NCBI RefSeq assembly: GCF_036884845.1
Contig: NZ_CP145732.1
Coordinates: 1,922,001 to 1,986,000 of the forward strand
DNA length: 64,000 nt
DNA from: Pseudomonas sp. MAG733B
GTDB lineage: Bacteria > Pseudomonadota > Gammaproteobacteria > Pseudomonadales > Pseudomonadaceae
Reading direction: 5' to 3'
The notes beneath the pieces are model-generated. The model searched no databases. It saw only the letters and a list, made by a program, of their open reading frames with translations, and was not told the origin of the DNA. The translations under genes were made by a program, and so were the position numbers. Below are positions 25,080 to 34,493 of this stretch, one piece after another (within the stretch, counting starts at the first letter, position 1; each line of letters opens with the position of its first letter).

Positions 25080-25988
25080 ATGAGCGAGATGGATGATCTG
25101 GCGGCGTTTGCGGTACTGGTCGAAGCGGGCAGTTTTACTTTGGCCGCGCAGCAGCTCGGTTGCAGCAAGGGGCAACTGTCCAAGCGCATCAGTCAGCTGG
25201 AAGCGCAGTTTTCCGTGGTCCTGTTGCAGCGCACTACACGGCGCTTGAGCCTGACGGCGGCGGGCGCGGCGTTATTGCCGCAGGCCCAGGCACTGGTGGT
25301 TCAAGTCGAACGGGCGCGTCAGGCACTGGCGCGGTTGAAAGACGACATGGTCGGTCCGGTGCGCATGACGGTTCCGGTGTCGCTCGGGGAAACCTTCTTC
25401 GATGGTCTGTTGCTGGAATTCTCCGCGAAATACCCGCAGGTGCAGATCGAGCTCGATCTCAGTAACAACTATCGTGACTTGTCCCGCGAAGGCTTTGATC
25501 TGGCGGTTCGCTCCGACGTCGGAAATGACGAACGTCTGGTTGCGCGGCCGCTGTTGGCTTGGCACGAACTGACCTGCGCCAGCCCGGCATACCTTGAGCA
25601 ACATGGCGAGCCATCGACCCCGCAGTCCCTGGCTGAGCACCAATGTTTGCTCAATAGCCACTACAGCGGCCGCGAAGAATGGCTGTATCACCAGCAGCAC
25701 GAATTATTGCGTGTGCGTGTGTCGGGACCGTTCGCCAGCAACCATTACAGCCTGCTCAAAAAAGCCGCACTGGCGGGCGCCGGCATTGCGCGCCTGCCAT
25801 CCTACTTGCTGCCGGCGGAATTGGCTGACGGTCGTTTACGCTGGCTACTGCGCGATTACCAGACCCGGAGCATGCCGATGTACCTGGTGCATCCGTATCA
25901 GGGCGGATTGCCGAAGCGCACGCAGGTGTTGGCGGATTATTTGATGGGGTGGTTCAAGAGGAGTGGGGAGGCGCTGGATCGGTTGTAA
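25080..25988 (+). CDS. LysR-type transcriptional regulator
   Basis: The 302-residue protein has an N-terminal winged HTH (DDLAAFAVLVEAGSFTLAAQ, CSKGQLSKRISQLEAQ, LLQRTTRRLSLTAAG) and a LysR substrate domain with FDLAVRSDVGNDERLVARPL. Starting at ATG 25080 gives the normal LysR N terminus. It is divergent from the SDR gene, so autoregulation and control of the SDR from the shared 106-base region is the likely role. The effector is unknown. Confidence 0.93.
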   Translation: MSEMDDLAAFAVLVEAGSFTLAAQQLGCSKGQLSKRISQLEAQFSVVLLQRTTRRLSLTAAGAALLPQAQALVVQVERARQALARLKDDMVGPVRMTVPVSLGETFFDGLLLEFSAKYPQVQIELDLSNNYRDLSREGFDLAVRSDVGNDERLVARPLLAWHELTCASPAYLEQHGEPSTPQSLAEHQCLLNSHYSGREEWLYHQQHELLRVRVSGPFASNHYSLLKKAALAGAGIARLPSYLLPAELADGRLRWLLRDYQTRSMPMYLVHPYQGGLPKRTQVLADYLMGWFKRSGEALDRL

Positions 25989-26004
25989 GTCATAACACGG
26001 TCAA

Positions 26005-26096
26005 TGTGGGAGTGAGCCTGCTCGCGATAGACATTTCACATTCAAAAGAGATATTGCCTGACCCACCGCTATCGCGAGCAGGCTCGCTCCTACAGG
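26005..26096. repeat. REP pair
   Basis: Arms 26005-26030 and 26069-26095 share the core GAGCCTGCTCGCGATAG in opposite orientation. It lies between convergent LysR and braG genes. Confidence 0.88.
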
Positions 26097-26113
26097 GGGC
26101 TGTGCGCCAGACA

Positions 26114-26144
26114 TAAAAAAACGGCCCGCGAAGGCCGTTTTCTG
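26114..26144 (-). terminator. Terminator of the bra operon (bidirectional)
   Basis: ACGGCC pairs with GGCCGT, with a run of A on the left and TTTT on the right. On the minus strand it follows the braG stop after about 20 bases and ends in seven T residues. Confidence 0.88.
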
Positions 26145-26158
26145 TTTACCGCAAAGGC

Positions 26159-26860
26159 TTAGCCGCCGAGGTACGCATCGCGCACTTTCGGATCGGTCAG
26201 CAGCGCTTCGCCGGTGCCTGTCATCACTACCCGGCCGTTCTCCAGAACGTAGGCGCGGTCAGCGATTTTCAGTGCCTGGTTGGCGTTCTGCTCGACCAGG
26301 AACACCGTCACACCATCCTTGCGCAGCTGTTCGATGATGTCGAAGATCTGCTGGATGATGATCGGCGCCAGGCCCAGCGAAGGCTCGTCGAGCAGCAGCA
26401 GCTTGGGTTTGCTCATCAGCGCACGGCCGATCGCAAGCATTTGCTGTTCGCCGCCGGACATGGTGCCGCCGCGCTGGCTGAAGCGTTCTTTCAGGCGTGG
26501 GAAAAGTCCGAGAACCTTGTCCATCTGTTCCTGATAGTCGCCTTTCGCCGTGAAGAATCCGCCCATGGAAAGGTTCTCTTCCACGGTCAGGCGGGAAAAC
26601 ACCCGACGACCTTCCGGCACCACGGCGATGCTCTTGCGCATGATCTGCGAAGAGTCCTGACCCACCAGTTCCTCACCCATGTAGCGGATGCTGCCGCTGT
26701 GGGCGCGCGGCGAACCGCACAGGGTCATCAGCAGCGTGGACTTGCCGGCACCGTTGGCGCCGATCAGGGTCACGATCTCGCCCTGGCGGACTTCGACGTT
26801 GACGCTGTGCAGGGCCTGGATCTTGCCGTAGAAGGTGGAAACGTTTTCGAACTGCAGCAT
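26159..26860 (-). CDS. braG: Branched-chain amino acid ABC transporter ATPase BraG/LivF
   Basis: The 233-residue cytoplasmic ATPase energises uptake of leucine, isoleucine and valine. Walker A is GANGAGKST (about 34-42), the ABC signature is MSGGEQQMLAIGRALM, and Walker B is LLLLDEPSLGLAP. The 233-residue size and SLGLAP box fit LivF/BraG rather than BraF. It is the last gene of the braCDEFG order, with its start directly against the braF stop. Confidence 0.94.
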   Translation of the reverse strand: MLQFENVSTFYGKIQALHSVNVEVRQGEIVTLIGANGAGKSTLLMTLCGSPRAHSGSIRYMGEELVGQDSSQIMRKSIAVVPEGRRVFSRLTVEENLSMGGFFTAKGDYQEQMDKVLGLFPRLKERFSQRGGTMSGGEQQMLAIGRALMSKPKLLLLDEPSLGLAPIIIQQIFDIIEQLRKDGVTVFLVEQNANQALKIADRAYVLENGRVVMTGTGEALLTDPKVRDAYLGG

Positions 26861-27628
26861 TTACGCTTCCCCCAGGTAGGCTTTGATCACTTCAGGATTG
26901 TCGCGGATCTGTTCCGGCGTACCGTCGGCCAGAGGCGTGCCCTGGTTGATCACGACGATGTGGTCGGAAATGCTCATGACCAGTTTCATGTCGTGTTCGA
27001 TCAGCAGCACGGTCACGTTGTGCTCTTCACGCAACATGCTGATCAGCGCTTTCAGGTCTTCGGTCTCCTTCGGGTTCAGGCCGGCGGCCGGTTCGTCGAG
27101 CATGAGGATCCGCGGGCGGGTCATCATGCAGCGAGCGATTTCCAGACGACGTTGCTGACCGTAGGCCAGGGTGCCGGCCGGGCGGTTGGCGAACTCTTTC
27201 AGGTTGACCTTTTCCAGCCAGAACTCGGCGAAGTCCATGGCCTCGCGCTCGCTTTTGCGGAACGCCGGGGTCTTGAACAGGCCGGACAGGAAGTTGGTGT
27301 TCAGGTGACGGTGCTGGGCGATCAACAGGTTCTCGACCGCCGTCATGTCCTTGAACAAGCGCACGTTCTGGAACGTACGCACCACGCCTTTTAGGGCGAT
27401 CTTGTGGCCCGGCAGGCCTTCGATCGCCTCGCCGTCGAGCAGGATGCTGCCGCCGCTCGGCTTGTAGAAGCCGGTCAGGCAGTTGAACACGGTGGTCTTG
27501 CCGGCGCCGTTGGGGCCGATCAGGGCAACCACTTGTTTCTCTTTGACGCTCAAGGCTACGCCGTTGACCGCCAGCAAGCCGCCGAAGCGCATGCTCAGGT
27601 TTTCTACTTTAAGGATCTCGCGGCTCAT
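26861..27628 (-). CDS. braF: Branched-chain amino acid ABC transporter ATPase BraF/LivG
   Basis: The 255-residue ATPase is the second nucleotide-binding subunit. Walker A is GPNGAGKTT, the signature segment is [16 protein letters not shown] (the usual LSGGQ reads AYGQQ, as is normal in LivG), and Walker B is [13 protein letters not shown]. Its start overlaps the braE stop by four bases, implying coupled translation. Confidence 0.94.
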   Translation of the reverse strand: MSREILKVENLSMRFGGLLAVNGVALSVKEKQVVALIGPNGAGKTTVFNCLTGFYKPSGGSILLDGEAIEGLPGHKIALKGVVRTFQNVRLFKDMTAVENLLIAQHRHLNTNFLSGLFKTPAFRKSEREAMDFAEFWLEKVNLKEFANRPAGTLAYGQQRRLEIARCMMTRPRILMLDEPAAGLNPKETEDLKALISMLREEHNVTVLLIEHDMKLVMSISDHIVVINQGTPLADGTPEQIRDNPEVIKAYLGEA

Positions 27629-28881
27629 TTGCGCAGCTCCATGTGAGGACGTTGCATGGGCAGCAGACCCTGAGGGCGCCAGATCATCATCAGTACCATC
27701 AAGGCACCGAACATCAACATGCGGTACTCACTGAACTCACGCATCATTTCCGGCAGCAGGATCATCACCACGGCAGCGAGGATTACGCCCAGCTGCGAGC
27801 CCATGCCACCCAGCACCACGATGGCGAGGATGATCGCCGACTCGATGAAGGTAAAGGACTCCGGCGTTACCAGACCCTGACGGGCCGCGAAGAAGCTGCC
27901 GGCGAAACCGGCGAAGCTCGCGCCCAGGGTGAAGGCCGACAGTTTGATGATGGTCGGGTTGAGACCCAGTGCACGGCAGGCGATTTCGTCTTCACGCAAC
28001 GCTTCCCATGCGCGGCCCAGAGGCATGCGCAGCAGGCGGTTGATGACGAAAAGCGCACCGAGGGCCAGCAACAGCGCAACCAGGTAAAGGAAGATCACCT
28101 TGTTGATCGAGTTGTATTCCAGGCCAAAGTACTCATGGAACGTCTGCATGCCTTCGGCAGCTTTGCGTTCGAACGTCAGGCCGAAGAATGTTGGTTTCTC
28201 GATGTTGCTGATGCCGTTCGGACCACCGGTGAGGCCGGTCAGGTTCCGCAGGAACAAACGGATGATTTCACCGAAGCCCAAGGTCACGATCGCCAGGTAG
28301 TCACCGCGCAAACGCAACACCGGGAAGCCCAGCAGGAAGCCGAAAGTGGCCGCCATCAGGCCGGCGATTGGCAGGCAGATCCAGAAGCTCAGGCCGTAGT
28401 AGTGCGACAGCAGCGCGTAGCTGTAGGCGCCGACGGCGTAGAAGCCGACGTAACCGAGGTCGAGCAGACCGGCCAGACCGACCACGATGTTCAGGCCCAG
28501 GCCCAGCATCACGTAGATCAGCACCAGGGTGGCGATGTCCACCGCCCCACGGGAGCCGAAGAACGGCCAGACCAGCGCGCCGGCGATCAGCGCGATGATG
28601 ATCCAGCGTTGCGTGGTCGGCAGGGTCAGGAAGTTGCTGGCCTTGGCCGGAATCAGCGGCATGCTTGGCGAGGAGCGCCAGGCCGAGCTGATCTGCTGGT
28701 CGAACAATACGCGCAGGAACATCAGCACCGAACAGACGGCAATGGTGATCAGGGTCGCGTTGCTGGTGCCATGAACTTCGAGGTTGATGCCGACGATGGT
28801 CAGCTTCAGACCCAGTACCGGGTAGGCAACGGCCCACACCAGCAAGGCGCTGAACAGCGCCTGTTTAAGATTCCTAGTCAT
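27625..28881 (-). CDS. braE: Branched-chain amino acid permease BraE/LivM
   Basis: The 418-residue integral membrane subunit has an N-terminal extension of about 90 residues with two helices, typical of LivM. The conserved permease loop [21 protein letters not shown] contacts the ATPases. [21 protein letters not shown] and [15 protein letters not shown] complete the LivM pattern. Start and stop each overlap a neighbour by four bases, so it is embedded in the operon. Confidence 0.94.
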   Translation of the reverse strand: MTRNLKQALFSALLVWAVAYPVLGLKLTIVGINLEVHGTSNATLITIAVCSVLMFLRVLFDQQISSAWRSSPSMPLIPAKASNFLTLPTTQRWIIIALIAGALVWPFFGSRGAVDIATLVLIYVMLGLGLNIVVGLAGLLDLGYVGFYAVGAYSYALLSHYYGLSFWICLPIAGLMAATFGFLLGFPVLRLRGDYLAIVTLGFGEIIRLFLRNLTGLTGGPNGISNIEKPTFFGLTFERKAAEGMQTFHEYFGLEYNSINKVIFLYLVALLLALGALFVINRLLRMPLGRAWEALREDEIACRALGLNPTIIKLSAFTLGASFAGFAGSFFAARQGLVTPESFTFIESAIILAIVVLGGMGSQLGVILAAVVMILLPEMMREFSEYRMLMFGALMVLMMIWRPQGLLPMQRPHMELRK

Positions 28882-29801
28882 ACTTTCTCAACCTCCGGAC
28901 GGCCCAGCAGGCCGGTTGGCCGGAACAACAACACCAAAACCAGGAGACCGAAGGCCACGACGTCCTTGTACTGGTCGCCGAAGATATCGGCACCGAAGGC
29001 TTCTGCCACACCCAGTACCAGACCGCCGAGCATGGCGCCCGGAATGCTGCCGATACCGCCCAGTACTGCTGCGGTGAAGGCCTTGAGGCCAACCAGGAAA
29101 CCGGCGTTCGGGTTGATCACGCCGTATTGCATGCTCAGCAGCACGGCCGCGATGGCCGCCAGCGCGGCACCGATGACGAAGGTCAGGGCGATGATGTTGT
29201 TGGTGTTGATACCCAGCAGGTTGGCCATCTTGATGTCTTCGGCGCAGGCGCGGCAGGCGCGACCCAGGCGAGAGCGGGAGATGAACAGCGTCAGGCCGAG
29301 CATGGCGACCAGGGTCACCACGAACACCACGATTTGCATGTAGGAAATCAGCACTTCATGTGCGCCACCTGGACCGAAGGCAAAGTTGCCCGGAATCAGG
29401 TTGGGGATGGATTTGTCCTTGGAGTCTTGCGCCAGCAGAACCGTGTTCTGCAGGAAGATCGACATGCCGATGGCGGAAATCAGCGGGATCAGACGGTTGC
29501 TGCCGCGCAAGGGGCGGTAGGCGATCCGTTCGATGCTGTAGCCGTAGGCACTGGTGACGACAATGGTCGCCAGGAAAGCGGCGGTCATCAACAGCGGAAC
29601 ACTGTCGAGTCCCAGCATGGCCAGCCCGGCGATGGCGATGAACGCCACGTAGGAACCGATCATGTACACCTCGCCGTGGGCGAAGTTGATCATTCCAATG
29701 ATGCCGTAAACCATCGTATAGCCGATGGCGATCAGGGCATACGTGCTGCCAATGGTCAGGCCATTAACCAGCTGTTGGAAGAAGTGATAGATGTCAGGCA
29801 T
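28878..29801 (-). CDS. braD: Branched-chain amino acid permease BraD/LivH
   Basis: The 307-residue membrane subunit has the LivH signature [20 protein letters not shown] followed by [14 protein letters not shown]. The ATPase-contact loop is [21 protein letters not shown]. It is the first gene after a terminator that separates it from braC, so its expression depends on read-through or on a separate promoter in the 233-base gap. Confidence 0.94.
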   Translation of the reverse strand: MPDIYHFFQQLVNGLTIGSTYALIAIGYTMVYGIIGMINFAHGEVYMIGSYVAFIAIAGLAMLGLDSVPLLMTAAFLATIVVTSAYGYSIERIAYRPLRGSNRLIPLISAIGMSIFLQNTVLLAQDSKDKSIPNLIPGNFAFGPGGAHEVLISYMQIVVFVVTLVAMLGLTLFISRSRLGRACRACAEDIKMANLLGINTNNIIALTFVIGAALAAIAAVLLSMQYGVINPNAGFLVGLKAFTAAVLGGIGSIPGAMLGGLVLGVAEAFGADIFGDQYKDVVAFGLLVLVLLFRPTGLLGRPEVEKV

Positions 29802-29984
29802 TACAGCGCTCCTAAAAACCTGATACGCATTTCACTGGTGGAGTCATTTTCCCGCCCGAGCCCCGTGGATCTGCATCCACTTCGAATTCGGGGTTTGCCA
29901 GCGAACCGCTGATGACGGTTTTGAGATTTTCAGGTGGGGAGACTAGCGGATCACGCCAGCGCGGCCCAGGTACGTTCGTAAAAC

Positions 29985-30014
29985 AAAGCCCACGGCACGC
30001 CGTGGGCTTTATTG
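29985..30014 (-). terminator. Strong stem-loop between braC and braD
   Basis: AAAGCCCACGGC pairs with GCCGTGGGCTTT over 12 positions, 20 bases past the braC stop. T-rich flanks occur on both strands. It probably ends most braC transcripts, which would give more binding protein than permease. Confidence 0.85.
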
Positions 30015-30034
30015 GCAGTCAGTCAGGCAAGGCC

Positions 30035-31162
30035 TTACTGAGGCTTGGCTTCAGTTTTTGGTTTGCCGAAGTGCCACTCGTAAACCACAAATTTGAAGTC
30101 CTTCAGGTCGCCTTTCTCGTCGAAGCTCAGGTCGCCGGTAGGGGTCTTGAAGGTGCCGGCATGGATGGCAGCAGCCACTTTGGCGGTGTCTTCAGACTTG
30201 GCAGCCTTGATGCCGTCGGCGATCACTTCCACAGCCGAGTAGGCCGGGAACACGAACGGACCGCTCGGGTCTTCTTTCTTGGCCTTGAACGCGTCAGCCA
30301 GGGCAATGTTGGCAGGATCCTGGTCGAAGGATTTCGGCAGGGTCACCAGCAGGCCTTCGGAAGCGTCCTTGGCGATCTGCGAAATGGAGTCGTTACCCAC
30401 GCCTTCCGGACCCATGAACTTGGCTTTCAGGCCTTTTTCCGCGGATTGACGCAGGATCAGGCCCAGCTCCGGGTGGTAGCCGCCGTAGTAGACGAAGTCG
30501 ACGTTGGCTTGCTTGAGCTTGGCGATGATCGAGGAGAAATCTTTGTCGCCGGCGTTGATGCCTTCGAACACGGCAACCTTGGTGCCTTTCTTCTCAAGAG
30601 TGGTTTTAACGGCGGTAGCGATGCCTTCACCGTATTGCTGTTTGTCGTGCAGAACAGCAACGATCTTCGGTTTTACGAAGTCGGCGATGTAGTTACCGGC
30701 GGCAGGGCCCTGGGCGCTGTCCAGACCGATGGTGCGGAACACCATTTTGTAACCACGGGCGGTGATGTCCGGGCTGGTGGCAGCCGGGGTGATCATGATC
30801 ACGCCTTCGTCTTCGTAGATGTCCGAAGCCGGTTGAGTGGAGCTGGAGCACAGGTGGCCGACCACGAACTTGACGCCGTCGTTGACGACCTTGTTCGCTA
30901 CCGCTACCGCTTGTTTTGGATCACAGGCGTCATCGTATTCAACGGCTTCGAGTTTCTTGCCGTCTACGCCGCCTTTGGCGTTGATCTGTTCGATGGCCAT
31001 TTTGGCGCCACTGAACTGCATGTCGCCGTATTGGGCTACAGGACCGGTTTTAGGGCCGGCGATGCCGATCTTGATGGTGTCAGCTGCGAACGAATGGCTG
31101 GCAACCCCGGCCAGAACCATAGCGGCAAACAGTTTGGAAATCTGCTTAGTAGCCTTAGTCAT
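30035..31162 (-). CDS. braC: Branched-chain amino acid periplasmic binding protein BraC
   Basis: The 375-residue protein has a signal peptide (FAAMVLAGVASHSFAAD) and the Leu/Ile/Val-binding type I periplasmic fold. Ligand-region motifs are VGHLCSSSTQPASDIYEDEG and PAATSPDITARGYKMVFRT. It feeds BraDEFG. Cys residues at the VGHLCSS and YDDACDP positions match the disulfide of the LivJ family. It is separated from braD by a strong stem-loop. The promoter region upstream holds a 16-bp palindrome at 31263-31278. Confidence 0.95.
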   Translation of the reverse strand: MTKATKQISKLFAAMVLAGVASHSFAADTIKIGIAGPKTGPVAQYGDMQFSGAKMAIEQINAKGGVDGKKLEAVEYDDACDPKQAVAVANKVVNDGVKFVVGHLCSSSTQPASDIYEDEGVIMITPAATSPDITARGYKMVFRTIGLDSAQGPAAGNYIADFVKPKIVAVLHDKQQYGEGIATAVKTTLEKKGTKVAVFEGINAGDKDFSSIIAKLKQANVDFVYYGGYHPELGLILRQSAEKGLKAKFMGPEGVGNDSISQIAKDASEGLLVTLPKSFDQDPANIALADAFKAKKEDPSGPFVFPAYSAVEVIADGIKAAKSEDTAKVAAAIHAGTFKTPTGDLSFDEKGDLKDFKFVVYEWHFGKPKTEAKPQ

Positions 31163-31512
31163 AGTGCTCCACTCTTACTGTTGTAGTTTTTATAGTCCTG
31201 GCGCCGTAGGCGATAGAACCGGGTCAGATATCTACGACATCCCCCGGAAATGCCCCCCGGCAACTGTACCGGTACAGTGTAGAGCGCCGATTGTCAGCCT
31301 GGGAAGCTGGCGCCAGGGGGCAAAACTTGGGGGTGTCGCTTTTTTGAAAGAAAAAGACAGAATTGCGGCGGGGGTTTGACGGGCTTATAGCCAGATTCCG
31401 TGCATTCCTTGGCTTTCCTGCGCTTTTCGTTCAGTGATGCAAATTGCATCTGGGTTTTTCTGCCGGACCACCGACGTTATCATTGCGTCGATTTCTTTTC
31501 CGGACCGGACCC
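31163..31512. other. Divergent braC / DUF2288 intergenic region with two palindromes
   Basis: These 350 bases carry no gene. They include the perfect 16-bp palindrome ACTGTACCGGTACAGT (31263-31278) about 100 bases before braC, and GATGCAAATTGCATC (31436-31450), a 7+1+7 perfect dyad about 63 bases before the DUF2288 gene. Both are candidate operators. No regulator is encoded next to them. Confidence 0.5.
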
Positions 31513-31818
31513 ATGACTGAAGAACCTAGCACCCTCTATGCCAAGCTGCTTGGTGAAACCGCATCTATTACCTGGAAGGAGTTGGAGCCGTTCTTCGCCA
31601 AGGGTGCCCTATTGTGGGTCGACCCAACCCTGGATTTGATCGCCGCGGCTGAGGCTGTAGCGACTGATGAAGGCGAGAAAGTGGCTGCCTGGCTGGCCGA
31701 AGACAAGGTCGCGAAGCTGTCTGAAACGCGGGCGCTGGATCTTTTCGAACGTGATCCGGCGTTGTGGGCAGTGGTTGTTTCGCCGTGGATTATGATCCAG
31801 GAAAGAGCGGAGGCCTGA
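31513..31818 (+). CDS. DUF2288 protein
   Basis: The 101-residue acidic protein matches the DUF2288 pattern: LYAKLLGETASITWKELEPFFAKGALLWV near the start, then VAAWLAEDKVAKLSE and a C-terminal LWAVVVSPWIMIQ. It is soluble with no catalytic motif and its function is unknown. ATG 31513 is selected because family similarity starts there; the ribosome-binding site is weak. A 15-base dyad lies upstream. Confidence 0.8.
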   Translation: MTEEPSTLYAKLLGETASITWKELEPFFAKGALLWVDPTLDLIAAAEAVATDEGEKVAAWLAEDKVAKLSETRALDLFERDPALWAVVVSPWIMIQERAEA

Positions 31819-32007
31819 ATGTGCGCACCTGTTTGGTGCGTAGTGCCATCCGGTAAAAGTGTGTAGCCGAGTAGCGTGATGGCACGTTGCCGTAGAGAAA
31901 GGCCACAGCCTCACGGTGACGTAAACGTAACGGGAACAGTTGAGCGAGCAGCCTGAGGGCTGGTTAATTGTTTCTGGATGTTGTTTTGAGGTGTTTTTGA
32001 GGGCGCC

Positions 32008-32069
32008 ATCGCTAGCAGGCTAGCTCCCACAGGTCGGCGATAACCTGTGGGAGCTAGCCTGCTAGCGAT
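32008..32069. repeat. Perfect 27-bp inverted repeat (REP variant)
   Basis: Arms 32008-32034 and 32043-32069 are perfect reverse complements with an eight-base loop, core GCTAGCAGGCTAGCTCCCAC. It can also act as the 3' end of the tubulin-like gene's mRNA. Confidence 0.9.
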
Positions 32070-32089
32070 TGGAACGACGCGTTGTCAGT

Positions 32090-34291
32090 TCAGACCGAAA
32101 ACGTCTTGCCCGTATGGTTATTCAACGAAATAACCTTGGTCTTGCCAATGCGATGACGATAGATCTCGCGCAGGTACTTGATCGCTTTCTTCACGCAATC
32201 GCGCGACAGGCGGATGTCGTTGATCGAGACGAACTTGTCCTTGTCGTTGATCAGTTCGCGGTACTTCTTCTCGTACATCGGTTTGATCGCGTACCAGTTG
32301 GTATCGAGGATCTTCGCCGGGTTCTCGAACTCATTGAGCAGGTCGTCGATCAGGTCTTCATCAAAGTGTTCATTGATGATGAAGTCCAGGATCGAGTTGT
32401 CCAGCGTCTCGTCGAAGCGGTACGGGTTTTTCGCGAAGCAACGCTTGATGAACGCCACGATCAGCGTCAGGAAATCGTCGGACAGGCACGGGCTCTTGGC
32501 GATCAGGGTGGTCAGCGACAGGTTGGCCGAGGCGCCGATCACCAGCGCGTAGCGCTTGAGCGTGGTGTTGGGGAACAGGCTGTTGAGATGAGTCTTGAGC
32601 CGGTTCAGGTCCATGTAGGACAGCTTGTAATCCTTCGGCAGCGAGACGATCGACACCACCGACGAGCAGTTCTTGAAGAAGTGCAGGTCGTGCAGGGCGG
32701 CGGCGTCATAACCCGAATTCTTGTACTGCTCCAGCGACGCACGATAACGCTTGGACTCGATCGGCAGCAGGCTGATGCCTTCGATGGCCTGCGTGACCTT
32801 GTTGAAGTGCGGCAGGTCGATCGAACGGAAGAACAAGTCGTCGATGTTCAGGCGCTGTGGCTCTTTCTCGAACACCTTGAATTTGTCGCTGCTTGGCGGC
32901 GGGGTTTCCGGCACCACGGATTCGGCGTAGGCAATCGCCACCGGGCCGGCCAGACTCATGAACAGGTCGTTGGCGTCCAGGCGAATGGTTTCGCCGATGT
33001 CGATGCCGGCGCGGCGGAAATAGTTCTGGTCGTAGTCAGTCGTGACTGCCTGCGCTGTCAGAATGTTGAAGATCTGCTGCGAGATGTACTGGTTGGCGTG
33101 CTTCTCCATCGCATTGACGTCAATGTTCTGGATGTTGCCGTCATCGTTCTCTTCGGCATAACGCATGATGTCGTTGGAGATCAGCATCATGGCGTTCCAT
33201 GGGCGGATGCGGCCCATGACGCTGGCTTCGCTGCTGTCTTCATTGGCGAAGTTGTAGGAGAAATCCCACTCTTCCGACAGGTATTTGCACAACAAACGAC
33301 CGGCGTTGATGTGCAGCGCTTCGGACATTTCGCTGCGGTGATCGGAAATGTTCGGCAGTACGCAGATGCCGCTGGTGAAGATCGGCTCGAAGACGAACGA
33401 ATGACCGCTCTTGCCGTCGTGCTCGTCCATCGGCTTGGTGTCGAACGTCTTGTTCATGTACGAGTGCTGTTGGGCCAGGCCGAATTCCGAGGCCATGCCC
33501 GAACCGGTACCGCCGCCGGCACTGAAGATAGAGAAGTACAGGCGCGACTGGTTGGCCTTGATGCCGCAGCTGTCGATCAGGTACGAGTGAATCATCTTCC
33601 AGTCGGGGCTGGAGAAACGCTGGGTGTCCTTGTTCAGGATGATCTTGGCCAGGTACTGGCCGAGGATCGGCGCGTTACCGGCACCACCGGCGTGGACTTC
33701 CGACAAGTCCATGATTTTCATTTTGCTGTAGTCGCGCAGGAAGCCGCTTTTTTCGCCCTTGCGCGAAAAACGGATGCGACCGGCGATGTCTTTGTCCAAG
33801 TCGCCGAGCATGACCAGCGGCTCCACCAGGAACACCGGTTTGGTCGCCTTGTTCGGGATCAGGCGCAGGCTGTTGCGAATCCACTTTGCCGGGCTGTAGC
33901 CCTTTTCTGCGTAGCGTTTGTCCGGCGACAGGCGGTCTTCGTTGTTGAATTCGTTGAGGTAGAACTTGCGGGCGTTGTACACCAGCTCCGCGACATCCAG
34001 CGCAATGTTCGAACCGCAGCGGCCCAGGCCGATCAGGCACACCGACGGGAATTCCTGATCGCTGTGCTGTTCGCTGTCGCCTTCCAGGTGGGGGGCGCGC
34101 GGGAACACCATGTCGCGCAGGCCGTCGAGGTTATCGAGGATGCGGTCGGTGTTGGTTTCGGTGAAGTACAAATATTGCTGGGTCGCCAGCGGGCGCGACG
34201 GCGTCAATGGCTTCGACGGTGCGGGGCTGTTCGCCGCTGGGCTCAGCGTCAGATCGGAAATCGCAGTGGCCGGGGTATTTTTAGAAGTCAT
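32090..34291 (-). CDS. Large tubulin/FtsZ-superfamily GTPase-like protein
   Basis: The 733-residue protein has a disordered N terminus of about 40 residues and then a tubulin/FtsZ-type nucleotide domain. SVCLIGLGRCGSNIALD (T1-like, 88-95), VHAGGAGNAP (T3-like, 201-206) and FSAGGGTGSGMASEFG (the GGGTGSG signature, 259-265) appear in family order. The remaining 400 or more residues, including PSSDKFKVFEKEPQRLNIDD and long helical stretches, are not recognised. FtsZ is about 390 residues, so this is far larger. It probably belongs to one of the FtsZ-like families predicted to remodel membranes; polymerisation is inference. ATG 34291 is preceded by only a weak ribosome-binding site. It is monocistronic, between a REP and a divergent dehydrogenase gene. 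Confidence 0.8.
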   Translation of the reverse strand: MTSKNTPATAISDLTLSPAANSPAPSKPLTPSRPLATQQYLYFTETNTDRILDNLDGLRDMVFPRAPHLEGDSEQHSDQEFPSVCLIGLGRCGSNIALDVAELVYNARKFYLNEFNNEDRLSPDKRYAEKGYSPAKWIRNSLRLIPNKATKPVFLVEPLVMLGDLDKDIAGRIRFSRKGEKSGFLRDYSKMKIMDLSEVHAGGAGNAPILGQYLAKIILNKDTQRFSSPDWKMIHSYLIDSCGIKANQSRLYFSIFSAGGGTGSGMASEFGLAQQHSYMNKTFDTKPMDEHDGKSGHSFVFEPIFTSGICVLPNISDHRSEMSEALHINAGRLLCKYLSEEWDFSYNFANEDSSEASVMGRIRPWNAMMLISNDIMRYAEENDDGNIQNIDVNAMEKHANQYISQQIFNILTAQAVTTDYDQNYFRRAGIDIGETIRLDANDLFMSLAGPVAIAYAESVVPETPPPSSDKFKVFEKEPQRLNIDDLFFRSIDLPHFNKVTQAIEGISLLPIESKRYRASLEQYKNSGYDAAALHDLHFFKNCSSVVSIVSLPKDYKLSYMDLNRLKTHLNSLFPNTTLKRYALVIGASANLSLTTLIAKSPCLSDDFLTLIVAFIKRCFAKNPYRFDETLDNSILDFIINEHFDEDLIDDLLNEFENPAKILDTNWYAIKPMYEKKYRELINDKDKFVSINDIRLSRDCVKKAIKYLREIYRHRIGKTKVISLNNHTGKTFSV

Positions 34292-34493
34292 TGTTCGCCA
34301 TGTACCTGGGCTGGTTGGTCGGGCGACACGCTGTCGTCGAACCGTCACGGAATGAGAACTCGCGTCTTTTATCAGCGCGTATTTGGCCCAAGCGTCAGAG
34401 CCTTGGCCTGAGCGTCGCTCGGGGGAATCCTTTCCTAAGTCATGATAAATCGGCCAAGATTTGCCGATCTTTAATCAAAAAGAAGGCCAAATG

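Noticed and set aside
32069..34411. A 780-codon open frame antisense to the tubulin-like gene
   Set aside because: The sense frame carries GGGTGSG and other ordered motifs. The antisense frame is a low-information Arg/Val/His-rich translation.
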